Below the pieces are notes generated by a model, which did not search any database, had not been told where the DNA came from, and saw only the letters and a program-made list of their open reading frames with translations. From positions 1,160,001 through 1,224,000 of the forward strand of contig NZ_CP072348.1 of assembly GCF_018127925.1 (NCBI RefSeq): a stretch of DNA of 64,000 nt, read 5' to 3'. The translations under genes were made by a program, and so were the position numbers. The stretch's first letter is position 1; the number at the start of each line of letters is the position of its first letter. Origin of the DNA: Prevotella melaninogenica. GTDB lineage: Bacteria > Bacteroidota > Bacteroidia > Bacteroidales > Bacteroidaceae. Of the stretch, positions 28,730-37,142 are shown piece by piece.

Positions 28730-29356
28730 ATGAAACCATCATCTCACTTCACTCCTATTAGCACTCCCCTCCCTTCGGAGGGGTTGGGGGAGGCTTCCAT
28801 CGGCTTCTTTGGTGGTTCCTTCAATCCCATTCACAACGGACATATAGCTCTTGCCAAAGCCTTTCTTGAAAAAGAAAACTTAGATGAGGTGTGGTTTATG
28901 GTATCACCGCAAAACCCTTTCAAGGTGAACCAGCAGCTTTTAGCTGACCATCTCCGTTTGGAATTAGTGCGAAAGGCAATAGCCGATAACCCTCATTTTA
29001 AGGCTTCGGACTATGAGTTCCGACTTCCGAAACCTTCTTATACTTGGAACACCCTACAGCATCTCAGCCATGACTTCCCCACTCATCGCTTCACACTTCT
29101 CGTTGGTGGCGACAATTGGGAAGCCTTCGACCGATGGTATCATGCAGAGGATATCCTCACTCACTACCCTATCGTAGTCTATCCACGACACAACCAAAGA
29201 ATCTCAGAAACGTCACTACCCCATGGCGTCACTATCCTTCAAACACCTTTTATTGATATCAGCAGTACAGATATACGCCAACGAGTAAGCCAAGGAAAAG
29301 CTATCGATGGTCTGGTACCTACGGCTATCATCTCTGATGTTCAATACTTATACTAA
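28730..29356 (+). CDS. nadD: Nicotinate-nucleotide adenylyltransferase with REP-encoded N-terminus
   Basis: 208 residues. GFFGGSFNPIHNGH (about residues 25-38) is the nucleotidyltransferase motif, with YTWNTLQHL, LLVGGDNWEAFDRW and the C-terminal ISSTDIRQR signature. It makes NaAD from NaMN and ATP. The first 24 residues (MKPSSHFTPISTPLPSEGLG...) are not part of the family; residues 9-22 are translated from the REP-like palindrome at 28754-28795. No ATG lies at the canonical start, so this extension appears to be used. It follows gmk by 15 nt. Confidence 0.92.
   Translation: MKPSSHFTPISTPLPSEGLGEASIGFFGGSFNPIHNGHIALAKAFLEKENLDEVWFMVSPQNPFKVNQQLLADHLRLELVRKAIADNPHFKASDYEFRLPKPSYTWNTLQHLSHDFPTHRFTLLVGGDNWEAFDRWYHAEDILTHYPIVVYPRHNQRISETSLPHGVTILQTPFIDISSTDIRQRVSQGKAIDGLVPTAIISDVQYLY
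28754..28795. repeat. REP-like palindrome inside nadD
   Basis: CCTATTAGCACTCCCCTCCC then TTCGGAGGGGTTGGGGGAGG, the same element as at 28011-28053, here coding in frame. Confidence 0.85.
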
Positions 29357-29474
29357 ACTGTCTCACCAGAACGATTCACAATAGTAGTTTACCTAGTTGA
29401 ATATGAAATAAACCTATACCTCTGTCTATACGCTTATCAACATCTCAAAACATACAAGCTATGACAACCACAAA

Positions 29475-29534
29475 AAAGTTCGCGAACAAATTCAAAAAAG
29501 TTCGCGAACTTTTTTGAATTTGTTCGCGAACTTT
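29475..29534. terminator. Perfect 60-nt palindrome, likely bidirectional terminator
   Basis: The 60 nt are identical to their reverse complement. GTTCGCGAAC, itself palindromic, occurs at 29478, 29500 and 29522, exactly 22 nt apart, with T6/A6 tracts beside them. It lies between convergent nadD and the cassette C HU-like gene, where a two-way terminator is expected. Confidence 0.75.
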
Positions 29535-29570
29535 ACATTGGATGTCTTAGACAAAAGAATTATATCTTTA

Positions 29571-30041
29571 TTAATCTGCAGGAACTGGACCTGGATTTTC
29601 GTTCTTTTTCTCTGTCTTCTTTTCCTTCTTTGCTTTCTTTTCCCCTGGTGTTACCTGCTCAAAGGTAACATCGTTTAGCGTGAAATACTTACGAGAAGCA
29701 AGGAGTTTCACTACAGGCTTCTCAATGTGCTGTTGTGCACGAAACTGTTCGCCTTTCAAGACAGCCTTACTCTTAAACGAAGGAGTCAAAGTTCCAAGGT
29801 CGCCAAACTCTACGATGTCGCCATTGGCTACAATATCACGAGCGGTTTCACTTGCAAGATTTAGCACAGCAGCTACTTCTTGTGCGTCAAAGGTCGTTGA
29901 CTTAGCAATACGTTCACAAAAGTTACGGAAATCTACGCGCTGCCTACCTGTCGGGCGAGCTACGATTACAGTCTTTCCAGCCTGCTTACCAATGTTTAAC
30001 TTCTGCTCTTTTAAGATAAATTGAATAGGTTTGTTTGCCAT
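29571..30041 (-). CDS. HU-related histone-like DNA-binding protein, cassette C
   Basis: 156 residues. ANKPIQFILKEQKLNIGKQA, then FCERIAKSTTFDAQEVAAVL (helical part), IVANGDIVEFGDLGTLTPSF, and a basic-acidic tail KKAKKEKKTEKKNENPGPVP. It is the third HU-related paralogue with a GPVP-type tail and again the last gene of a surface cassette. A CTCCGTGGG/CCCACGGAG hairpin at 30074-30106 separates it from the upstream genes. Confidence 0.82.
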   Translation of the reverse strand: MANKPIQFILKEQKLNIGKQAGKTVIVARPTGRQRVDFRNFCERIAKSTTFDAQEVAAVLNLASETARDIVANGDIVEFGDLGTLTPSFKSKAVLKGEQFRAQQHIEKPVVKLLASRKYFTLNDVTFEQVTPGEKKAKKEKKTEKKNENPGPVPAD

Positions 30042-30154
30042 ATCATCTTTAAGGTGGTCTCTCTTTATGATAACTCCGTGGGCACGAGACCTTTTAGCCC
30101 ACGGAGCATTTGTGAATGATATTATATCAGCTTGAACAGCCTTATAGAATGGTC

Positions 30155-30346
30155 TTAATTCCTTTTAGAATCTTCCGACTCATAACCCGAGAAATCGGAG
30201 TCGTTGTCTTCATCTTCAAAGAAGCCTGGCTTTGCCAATCCTTCACCCTCACCAACAGAGTGGGAACTGATAACAAATTGGGCGATGTTATCATCGGTTA
30301 TCATTTCAATAGCCTTAGTGTTAGGGGCAATATACTGCTTTTTCAT
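30155..30346 (-). CDS. Small acidic protein of cassette C
   Basis: 63 residues, MKKQYIAPNTKAIEMITDDN, then a Gly/Glu-rich middle and a very acidic tail (FFEDEDNDSDFSGYESEDSK). The YxAP start near residue 5 resembles the YSAP of the small proteins in cassettes A and B, and the position in a surface cassette is similar, though here it follows the surface gene. It belongs to a broad group of short Bacteroidales proteins of unknown function. Confidence 0.6.
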   Translation of the reverse strand: MKKQYIAPNTKAIEMITDDNIAQFVISSHSVGEGEGLAKPGFFEDEDNDSDFSGYESEDSKRN

Positions 30347-30359
30347 TGTCGTCTATGTT

Positions 30360-31868
30360 TTATTTGATTACTTTCTTTCCGTTAATGATATAGATGCCAT
30401 GCGTTGGGTTAGTCACACGGCGACCTTGCAAGTCGTAAACAACATCCTCTTGAGGCTGTTTCGCATTGCTGATATTCTCTATACCTGTTGTCTGGCTGTT
30501 CTCGCGCGCTGCATCGAAATCAAAGAAAAGGGCTTCCTTAGAACGGGCGATTGATTCGTCTAAGCTCAAACCAGCACGATGAGCCGGCAATTTGATGGAA
30601 GCTCCACCGCGTGTACCTTGCTTGTAGAAGCCTATGCTTTGGTCACCATTCGCAAGTACATAGAATTTCTTTCCTGTGGCGGAGAACTCTTGTTCGGTAG
30701 CTGTTCCAACGAGCAGGTTACCTGTTACGTTCTCTTCTGTTCCTGTCACATTTGCTTGGTAAACAACCGTACTGTTAGCTGGACCTTGCAGAACGAAGCC
30801 CGTTTGCTTTGGGATAATCTTGCCTGCTCCAAAGGCTTTCACATCGGCTTGATCAGGAGTACTGATACTTCCGCTTGGCGTGCTACCTGTGATGATATAT
30901 GCTGTACAGCCCGTAGGAACTTGGAAGTTCTCGTTCTCTAGATAATAGGTTGTGTAACCGGTTGCACCTATCTTGAGTTCCTCAACAATCTTATCCGTAT
31001 AGCTTGACCAGTCTGATGCCGCCTTGAAAGCGAAGCTACGGTCCACTGGTACATGTATTTTTAATGTTGATTGTGTGCCGAATGGAGTTGTGCCAAGCGT
31101 AAACGGATTATCTCCCTTGATGTAGACGTCATGTGCTATATTGTAGACATAATCTCCAAGGCGTTCCAGAGAAGCAGGGATAACAACTTCGTCAAGGGGT
31201 AGTCCATCTGTCCAATTTGCATGAAAAGCATTATCACCAATTTCTCTGATTGTAGGAGGTAATACCGCTAAAGAATTGATATGGGCAGGAGATGATGTCA
31301 TATAGTAACTTCCAAAGGCGTTTCTGTCTATATATTCTACTTGAGATTGCGCTAAACCATGTACTAAAGTATTAGTAACAAAAGCAATCTCACCAATCTT
31401 CTTTAATCCAGTGCTAGGCAACCATATATCACCTATACCAGAACTCCAAGTAAAAGCTGTTTGTTCTATTGAAGTAACTGTAGATGGGATATATACGTTT
31501 TGTATACTAACAGCTTGAAAACTTGTTCCATCGGGGGAGCCCAAATTATGGACCGTTGGTGGGAAAGTAAGTGATTTCATTTTAGAATAGCTAAAATCAC
31601 CTATGGCAGTAACAACATAGGTTGTTCCTCCATAAATAACACTTGAAGGAATTATAACATCTATTGTCGGAGCATTTATCGTCCCCATGGCCTCAACTTC
31701 ATTCTGCGATGCATCTAGATGCTTCTCACTTCCAGACAAGATTTTATAAGAAAAAGGAATTCCTTGTGAACTAGTTACCGTAAAGTCTGGCGTCACTTGT
31801 GCTTGTAATTTCAGAACAACCACAAGTAATAATAAAGTGGATAAAAGTTTTCTCATAATTTTGTTCAT
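30360..31868 (-). CDS. BspA-like leucine-rich-repeat surface protein
   Basis: 502 residues. Signal peptide to about residue 23 (LLLLVVVLKLQAQ). Residues about 70-280 hold BspA-type leucine-rich repeats (VYIPSTVTSIEQTAF, VIPASLERLGDYV). The C-terminus (VVYDLQGRRVTNPTHGIYII, then NGKKVIK) is the sorting-type end common in Prevotella secreted proteins. BspA-like proteins mediate adhesion. This is the major gene of cassette C, preceded by the microsatellite leader. Confidence 0.85.
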   Translation of the reverse strand: MNKIMRKLLSTLLLLVVVLKLQAQVTPDFTVTSSQGIPFSYKILSGSEKHLDASQNEVEAMGTINAPTIDVIIPSSVIYGGTTYVVTAIGDFSYSKMKSLTFPPTVHNLGSPDGTSFQAVSIQNVYIPSTVTSIEQTAFTWSSGIGDIWLPSTGLKKIGEIAFVTNTLVHGLAQSQVEYIDRNAFGSYYMTSSPAHINSLAVLPPTIREIGDNAFHANWTDGLPLDEVVIPASLERLGDYVYNIAHDVYIKGDNPFTLGTTPFGTQSTLKIHVPVDRSFAFKAASDWSSYTDKIVEELKIGATGYTTYYLENENFQVPTGCTAYIITGSTPSGSISTPDQADVKAFGAGKIIPKQTGFVLQGPANSTVVYQANVTGTEENVTGNLLVGTATEQEFSATGKKFYVLANGDQSIGFYKQGTRGGASIKLPAHRAGLSLDESIARSKEALFFDFDAARENSQTTGIENISNAKQPQEDVVYDLQGRRVTNPTHGIYIINGKKVIK

Positions 31869-31922
31869 TATTTGATTAATATTATTGTCTTAAATCTGGT
31901 TTATCAACTAATTAAGTTGGGA

Positions 31923-31962
31923 CACAAAAAAAGAACAAAGGAAACTCCTAAAAGTCCTTTGT
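31923..31962 (-). terminator. Conserved leader terminator-like hairpin, cassette C
   Basis: Minus-strand AACAAAGGA and TCCTTTGTT arms followed by CTTTTTTTG, the same as in cassettes A and B. Confidence 0.6.
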
Positions 31963-32022
31963 TTACAAGGGTTATACACGGCGAGCCTCGCGCGCGTACG
32001 CAAGAAGAAAAAAGTGGGGAGA

Positions 32023-32220
<198 letters not shown>

Positions 32221-32244
32221 CGTGATTAATCTCTAATTCGGACG

Positions 32245-32275
32245 CAAAAGTAACAAAAAATATTAAATTACCAAA
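32245..32275 (-). promoter_or_regulatory. Promoter of surface cassette C
   Basis: Minus-strand TTTG (32272-32275), 19 nt, TACTTTTG (32245-32252): an exact fit to the Bacteroidetes consensus. Predicted start near 32239. Confidence 0.75.
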
Positions 32276-32409
32276 GTAAATCAAGAAAAAATAAAAAATA
32301 GACAAGATATTAGTCCCCAGCCCTAAGAGCTTACAAATAAAAGAATAACTATCGACAACAAGGAGGATTGAGTAAGAACAAAGCTCTCTAAACAATCCAT
32401 CACCTTATA

Positions 32410-33312
32410 TTATATCTCATTCTTGAGCTTCTGGAAACGTTTCTGACACCGTTTCTTATAATTGTATTTGAAGATATGCTTTTCTATTTTCCGCATATTA
32501 TAAGTAAACGAGAAGCAAACCTTATCAAACCACTTTGTCTGCTCGTCCGTATAGATAGAACGAGGAATCCTTACGAAGTAGAGGTCGGCTATTGTGTCAA
32601 ATGCCGAGAACTGTCGATGACTCCGCTCAAAAAGCCAAACTTCAGAATAGAAACGATTGGTAGAGATAACCGCTTTATCAAAAGTTGGTAGTGTCCTTAT
32701 ATAAGCCGACTTTGCCCACCAGAAACTGCCAGAATACATGGTATAGTTGCGTGGTGGCCATCGATAACAGCTATAAGTATCGTATCCTTCATTCAGAACA
32801 TTCACGGCAACCTTCCACTTATCAAAGATGAAATATTCCAACATCTCTCTCCAAGCCTCTATCTTCTGCTTAAAAGAGCAGAAGAGACGATCGTTAGAAG
32901 TTAGCGACTGGTAAGAGATACCCTTCGTATGGAAGTAATAGAAAAGACAATCCTCCTTTTCAGACAGTTGCTTAATAAACTCTAAGGCAGGATACTCATA
33001 CCGCTTAGGATCGGTGACATTAGATATTATCACGAGCTTATCACTATTGATAATACGCTTCAAACATTCCACATCTGCTTGATTGCCTGCTATACAACTC
33101 ACAAAGAAAGTCGTTGTCGCATCCAGCAGACCGCTCTTACGCAGGTTATCAATCTGCCTTCTCACCAATGGCTCCCATCCAGTGTCTAACATGACATGAT
33201 AAACACCATAGATAGGCAGCTCATTCTTCGGGTCGCCCTCCCATCTTCGCAAGTCTTTTCGGTCGTAGACATGGAAAAGGCTCTCTCTTATCCGTTGCAG
33301 AAAACTACTCAT
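32410..33312 (-). CDS. Putative glycosyltransferase-like surface glycan protein
   Basis: 300 residues from the ATG at 33312, which overlaps the stop of the upstream epimerase gene in an ATGA. Not firmly assigned. Features include IYGVYHVMLDTGWEPLVRRQ, CLFYYFHTKGISYQSL, a WREMLEYFIFDKWKVAVN block, and YTMYSGSFWWAKSAYIRTLP followed by SEVWLF. The FHTKGIS and SGSFWWAK blocks recall proteins annotated as capsule or glycosyltransferase-like. The basic C-terminus fits membrane-surface contact. Position in the licD cluster supports a glycan role. Confidence 0.6.
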   Translation of the reverse strand: MSSFLQRIRESLFHVYDRKDLRRWEGDPKNELPIYGVYHVMLDTGWEPLVRRQIDNLRKSGLLDATTTFFVSCIAGNQADVECLKRIINSDKLVIISNVTDPKRYEYPALEFIKQLSEKEDCLFYYFHTKGISYQSLTSNDRLFCSFKQKIEAWREMLEYFIFDKWKVAVNVLNEGYDTYSCYRWPPRNYTMYSGSFWWAKSAYIRTLPTFDKAVISTNRFYSEVWLFERSHRQFSAFDTIADLYFVRIPRSIYTDEQTKWFDKVCFSFTYNMRKIEKHIFKYNYKKRCQKRFQKLKNEI

Positions 33313-34358
33313 ACCAGTTCTTCCTCCATTGAAAGGATGAGTCGACGGAACATCTCCTTTAACCCATAATGAGGTTTCCATCCTAACTCCTGAATACGCT
33401 GTGTGGCAAGTCTGAGCTTGGTTGTTGGCGAATATCCTAACCCCTCTTGTGGCTGTATCACCACCTTTACTCTCTGAGGATTAAACGTCGAAGCAACCAA
33501 CTCTGCCATCTCACGGATAGAGATATAAGTGTCTTCGTTTGCTACATTATATGCTTCTCCATCCTTACCACGTAAGAGAATATACAGCATTGCCGTAACA
33601 GCATCTATCGTATAGCAATAGCAACGACTGAGCTCGCCTGTCGTATGTAGAATGATATCCTCATTCTTCATAACACTGCGTGCAAATTGCGCAAAGACAC
33701 GATTGTCATTACCATTCACACCAGCACCGAAAGTCTGTGCCAAACGTGCCACTTTCACGTGGACTCCATACTCGTCTGCATAATTATGGCACAATGCCTC
33801 AGCAGCTCTCTTTGCTAACGGATAACTGCTACGAGTTGCCATTGGGTCAAGATACCCCTGCATGTCTTCCGTAAGTGGGCGTCGGTCGTCAGTAACTGTA
33901 CCATAGACTTCTAACGTTGAGGCTAACACCATCGAACTTACTCCATTCTGATGGGCGTAAGACAATAGGTTTTGCATACCCCCATAGACCGTATTCATCG
34001 TCTCTACAGGGTGTTCAACGAAATCTTTTGAAGCTGTCGGAGCAGCGAAATGAAAGAGGTAGTCTATCTTTTTCGTAGGTATGAATGGTTCAACACAAGA
34101 GAAGTCATAGGAATAATAGCTGATTTCATCGCTTGCCTGACCAAACATTCTCTCTGCTTTCTGCACGTTCCTTACAACAGCCACCACGTGTAAGTTGATA
34201 CCTTTTTCTGTGTGTAGAGCCAACAGGCAACGTACCATACACGCGCCCAACAAGCCTGTTGCTCCCGTTACAGCTATCGTCTTCCCTTCCAATGCTGCTG
34301 AGAAAGGAAACGTATCAGCAAAATAGCTTATATCTTCTTTTAGTATTCTTTCCTTCAT
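33309..34358 (-). CDS. NAD-dependent epimerase/dehydratase (SDR family)
   Basis: 349 residues from the ATG at 34358; a GTG two codons upstream is possible. Extended SDR fold: VTGATGLLGACMV nucleotide-binding loop near residue 30, active-site SSYPLAKRAAE (YxxxK), and C-terminal EAYNVANEDTYISIREMAEL. Closest in feel to UDP-sugar decarboxylases or epimerases. It probably makes an activated sugar or reduced alditol precursor for the neighbouring LicD and cytidylyltransferase. Confidence 0.85.
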   Translation of the reverse strand: MKERILKEDISYFADTFPFSAALEGKTIAVTGATGLLGACMVRCLLALHTEKGINLHVVAVVRNVQKAERMFGQASDEISYYSYDFSCVEPFIPTKKIDYLFHFAAPTASKDFVEHPVETMNTVYGGMQNLLSYAHQNGVSSMVLASTLEVYGTVTDDRRPLTEDMQGYLDPMATRSSYPLAKRAAEALCHNYADEYGVHVKVARLAQTFGAGVNGNDNRVFAQFARSVMKNEDIILHTTGELSRCYCYTIDAVTAMLYILLRGKDGEAYNVANEDTYISIREMAELVASTFNPQRVKVVIQPQEGLGYSPTTKLRLATQRIQELGWKPHYGLKEMFRRLILSMEEELV

Positions 34359-34413
34359 TCTCACCCTATAAAGTTATAAAAATTCCCCGTTCCATCGACA
34401 CATAACAACAACT

Positions 34414-35148
34414 TTACAATCCGAATATCTGCTGATCCTCATGCACCTTCACCATCGCACGCAGCACGAAAAAGTCTGTTGGGGTTGTAATCTTAATATT
34501 CTCCATCGGTCCGATAATCGTCCCTAACTTATAACCATAGTGGCTCATCATCGTACAAGAATCGATGAAATCGGCTTTTCCTTCCGCCAAGGAGCGTCTA
34601 TGAGCAGTTATTATATCAATCAAACGGAAACTCTGTGGTGCACGAGCAATGAACGAATCGGCACGTGAAGGAATCTCCAAAGCATCGTCAGCCTGCTTCA
34701 CGATAAGTGTTTCTGTTGCTGGGATACAAGTGATACAACTCCCGACCTCTTCAACTTTCTTGATGTTATCTGTTATCGTCTCTTCTGTTATCAGCGGACG
34801 AACACCATCGTGAATAAGAACGGTTGTCTCTTCATTGCTTACACCCTTGCTCTGCACATATTCCTCTGCAGCACACAGTCCCTTGTAGATAGACTCCTGT
34901 CCAGACTTTCCACCGGGTATAATCTTCACTACCTTATTAATCTCAAACTTACGGAGCTGTTTCTCAAGGAAAGGAATCCAACCTTCAATACATGCGACTA
35001 CAATAGCATCTATGTTCGGATGGTTATCGAACAACTCTAATGTATAGATGATTATCGGCTTTCCGTTTAGGTCAAGAAACTGCTTAGGGCGCGACTTCGT
35101 GTGCATACGTAGTCCTGAACCTCCTGCAAAGATTACTGCTATGTTCAT
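34414..35148 (-). CDS. 2-C-methylerythritol/ribitol-5-phosphate cytidylyltransferase-like (IspD/TarI)
   Basis: 244 residues from the ATG at 35148. IVFAGG-type N-terminus (VIFAGGSGLRMHTKSRPKQF), VLIHDGVRPLITEETI and ITTPTDFFVLRAM are IspD/TarI signatures. With LicD and an SDR next door, a TarI-like role making a CDP-alditol for phosphodiester-linked surface glycan is more likely than the MEP-pathway role, but sequence alone cannot exclude IspD. Confidence 0.8.
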   Translation of the reverse strand: MNIAVIFAGGSGLRMHTKSRPKQFLDLNGKPIIIYTLELFDNHPNIDAIVVACIEGWIPFLEKQLRKFEINKVVKIIPGGKSGQESIYKGLCAAEEYVQSKGVSNEETTVLIHDGVRPLITEETITDNIKKVEEVGSCITCIPATETLIVKQADDALEIPSRADSFIARAPQSFRLIDIITAHRRSLAEGKADFIDSCTMMSHYGYKLGTIIGPMENIKITTPTDFFVLRAMVKVHEDQQIFGL

Positions 35149-35224
35149 AACTATATTTGGCTTATTGTTATTATAAGATGGGGATATCACTGTCTACTGA
35201 CACGCACATTGCCGTACCGCCTTA

Positions 35225-36055
35225 CTACTTAAAGACGACATCTATCTTGTGTCTATCACGCTTGTCCCTTGGTGGTAAGTCCATGTAGTTCCCATAGGCG
35301 ATACGACATAACTCATCAGCATCGGCTGGACCTTCAAAGGTATGACCTTCAAAAACGATATCTTTATGTGGTATCATGCAACGACGCGGGTTCTGCTCAT
35401 AAAACCATGCACCGTAAGAGTGCATATAGAGGTCGGGATTACCAAACAGTTTCCCAACCAAGCGGAACACAGGAAAGACGATGATATGTAGAAACTTATA
35501 ACTCATTTGTGCCAAGAGAGGATAACGACCGGCTAACTTTAAATTCACATTGACGGATAGTTTGGCTGCCAAACGCTGTAACCAAGGAATCATATTACCC
35601 TCATAGGGGAAGATGTCTACATGAAGTCCTCTGAACTTCTGCGCCTCATGCATTCTTCGGTCAGCACTCTGCTGATTATCATGACTTCTGTTCTCGCTTT
35701 TTAAATCACGCAGACAAGCCCATTCCTTATAGAAACCTGGGTCCGTATCGTTGTCTTGTAAGACGTATTGAGGGTGTGGATGTGCCTTCAAATAGTCACA
35801 GAGACGTTTGAAATCCTTGTAGTCTACAACCATGTCAATGTCGTCATCCCAAGGAATAAAGCCTCCATGACGCATTGCCCCTAACACATTTCCGCCATCA
35901 AGACGGCAGGGTATGCCTATCTTTTTAGCAGTCTCCTGCAGATAGATAGCCATATCGAGAAGTCGCAACTGTGCTTTTCTTAGCACAGAACCGTCTGGGT
36001 TATATTCCTGTCGGAGGCTTTCTTGTGTCTCTCCTGTGTTGAAAGTTTCAATCAT
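35225..36055 (-). CDS. LicD family phosphotransferase
   Basis: 276 residues with the LicD core GGNVLGAMRHGGFIPWDDDI near residues 54-74, followed by FRGLHVDIFPYEG and the C-terminal GNYMDLPPRDKRDRHK. LicD proteins transfer phosphocholine or related phospho-groups from CDP-activated donors to cell-surface glycans. It heads the minus-strand glycan run, and its partner enzymes follow downstream. Confidence 0.92.
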   Translation of the reverse strand: MIETFNTGETQESLRQEYNPDGSVLRKAQLRLLDMAIYLQETAKKIGIPCRLDGGNVLGAMRHGGFIPWDDDIDMVVDYKDFKRLCDYLKAHPHPQYVLQDNDTDPGFYKEWACLRDLKSENRSHDNQQSADRRMHEAQKFRGLHVDIFPYEGNMIPWLQRLAAKLSVNVNLKLAGRYPLLAQMSYKFLHIIVFPVFRLVGKLFGNPDLYMHSYGAWFYEQNPRRCMIPHKDIVFEGHTFEGPADADELCRIAYGNYMDLPPRDKRDRHKIDVVFK

Positions 36056-36206
36056 TTTCCGTTAATATACTTGTTGCAAAGATAATAAAAGATTATGACT
36101 TCGCCTTCTGTCTCTTTAAAAACTTATGTTTTGATTTCATGATTCGAACTAATATACTTATATTTGCGGAGGTAATTAGGTGTCAACTTTATTGCTGTTT
36201 GTGTTG

Positions 36207-36294
36207 GTGTTTGCCCTCCGCACGAGTGGTGTTTACGCTTAGCACCAATGGTGTTTGCCCTCCGCACCATATGTGCGGAGTAATTACACGCCAA
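36207..36294. repeat. 22-nt phased array, GTGC family (copy 2)
   Basis: Four units begin at 36207, 36229, 36251 and 36273, exactly 22 nt apart. Consensus GTGTTTGCCCTCCGCACCAT. The gene-free stretch 36056-36362 holds nothing else recognisable. Confidence 0.9.
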
Positions 36295-36362
36295 TTAAAA
36301 ATGATAAATGAGGTTATTACTGATAGTATAAAACATAGAAAGAGATTACATTTATATAGGAA

Positions 36363-36878
36363 ATGTTGACTGGAAAGCATAAGATTTATGGGATGATCAG
36401 AAAACTCTTAGGTTACCTATTGTTGCTTGAGGTAGTTTGGCTGGTAATCAATTGCATATCACCTTGGAGATTATGGAGTAATGCGGACATCATAGTTGTC
36501 TGCACTTTACCTTGGATATTGCTATTCTTCATTATTCGCTATATCAAGCGGAGGTGGAAGGAAGATGGTAATGCTGCTATCGGTTGTTTGCATACTCTGT
36601 TATGGTTGAGCATTCCTCTCATCATTATCGCACAACTACTCTTTGGATGGTTATGGAACTTAAGGAATGATTCAACCAAGATAACGTTTGAAGACGATAA
36701 GTATCAGGTAACAATTATTAAGGCACTATTCGCAACACAGATGGATAAAATACAGATTATGGAACACTGTGGTACCTTCTATCATGAAGTTTATTTCAGT
36801 GAACTCCATGATGTTGATACAACCAAATTAAAAAGTACAGCAGCGATTGAAGACTTCCTTAAAAAGCAAAAGAGATAA
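36363..36878 (+). CDS. Hypothetical membrane protein
   Basis: 171 residues, unrecognised. Three hydrophobic helices (about 14-32, 40-58, 76-96), then a soluble C-terminal domain of about 75 residues (KITFEDDKYQVTIIKALFAT ... IEDFLKKQKR). A start at 36393 (MIRKLLGYLL) is an alternative. It stands alone, upstream of the flippase gene and after a 22-nt array. Confidence 0.55.
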   Translation: MLTGKHKIYGMIRKLLGYLLLLEVVWLVINCISPWRLWSNADIIVVCTLPWILLFFIIRYIKRRWKEDGNAAIGCLHTLLWLSIPLIIIAQLLFGWLWNLRNDSTKITFEDDKYQVTIIKALFATQMDKIQIMEHCGTFYHEVYFSELHDVDTTKLKSTAAIEDFLKKQKR

Positions 36879-37142
36879 ATATAGCCGTAGGAAAGCGCCT
36901 TTACCATTCCAAAGTATGTAGGATTTGGCTTTTCCAAAGAAAAGCGTTATATTTGCATGCTAAATGGATTCTGCCAATCAAGGTGGGAAAGAAGAAATAA
37001 TATCTTCCCTTTCTACACCTATGAAAAAAAGTACTTTCACGAAGGAAACTTTATATAGCAGAAGACAGCTAAGCTCTTTTTTAGATAGAACATACTCTGA
37101 GGAGGAGATAAGAAATAGCGTATCATAGAGATACAAAAGCTA

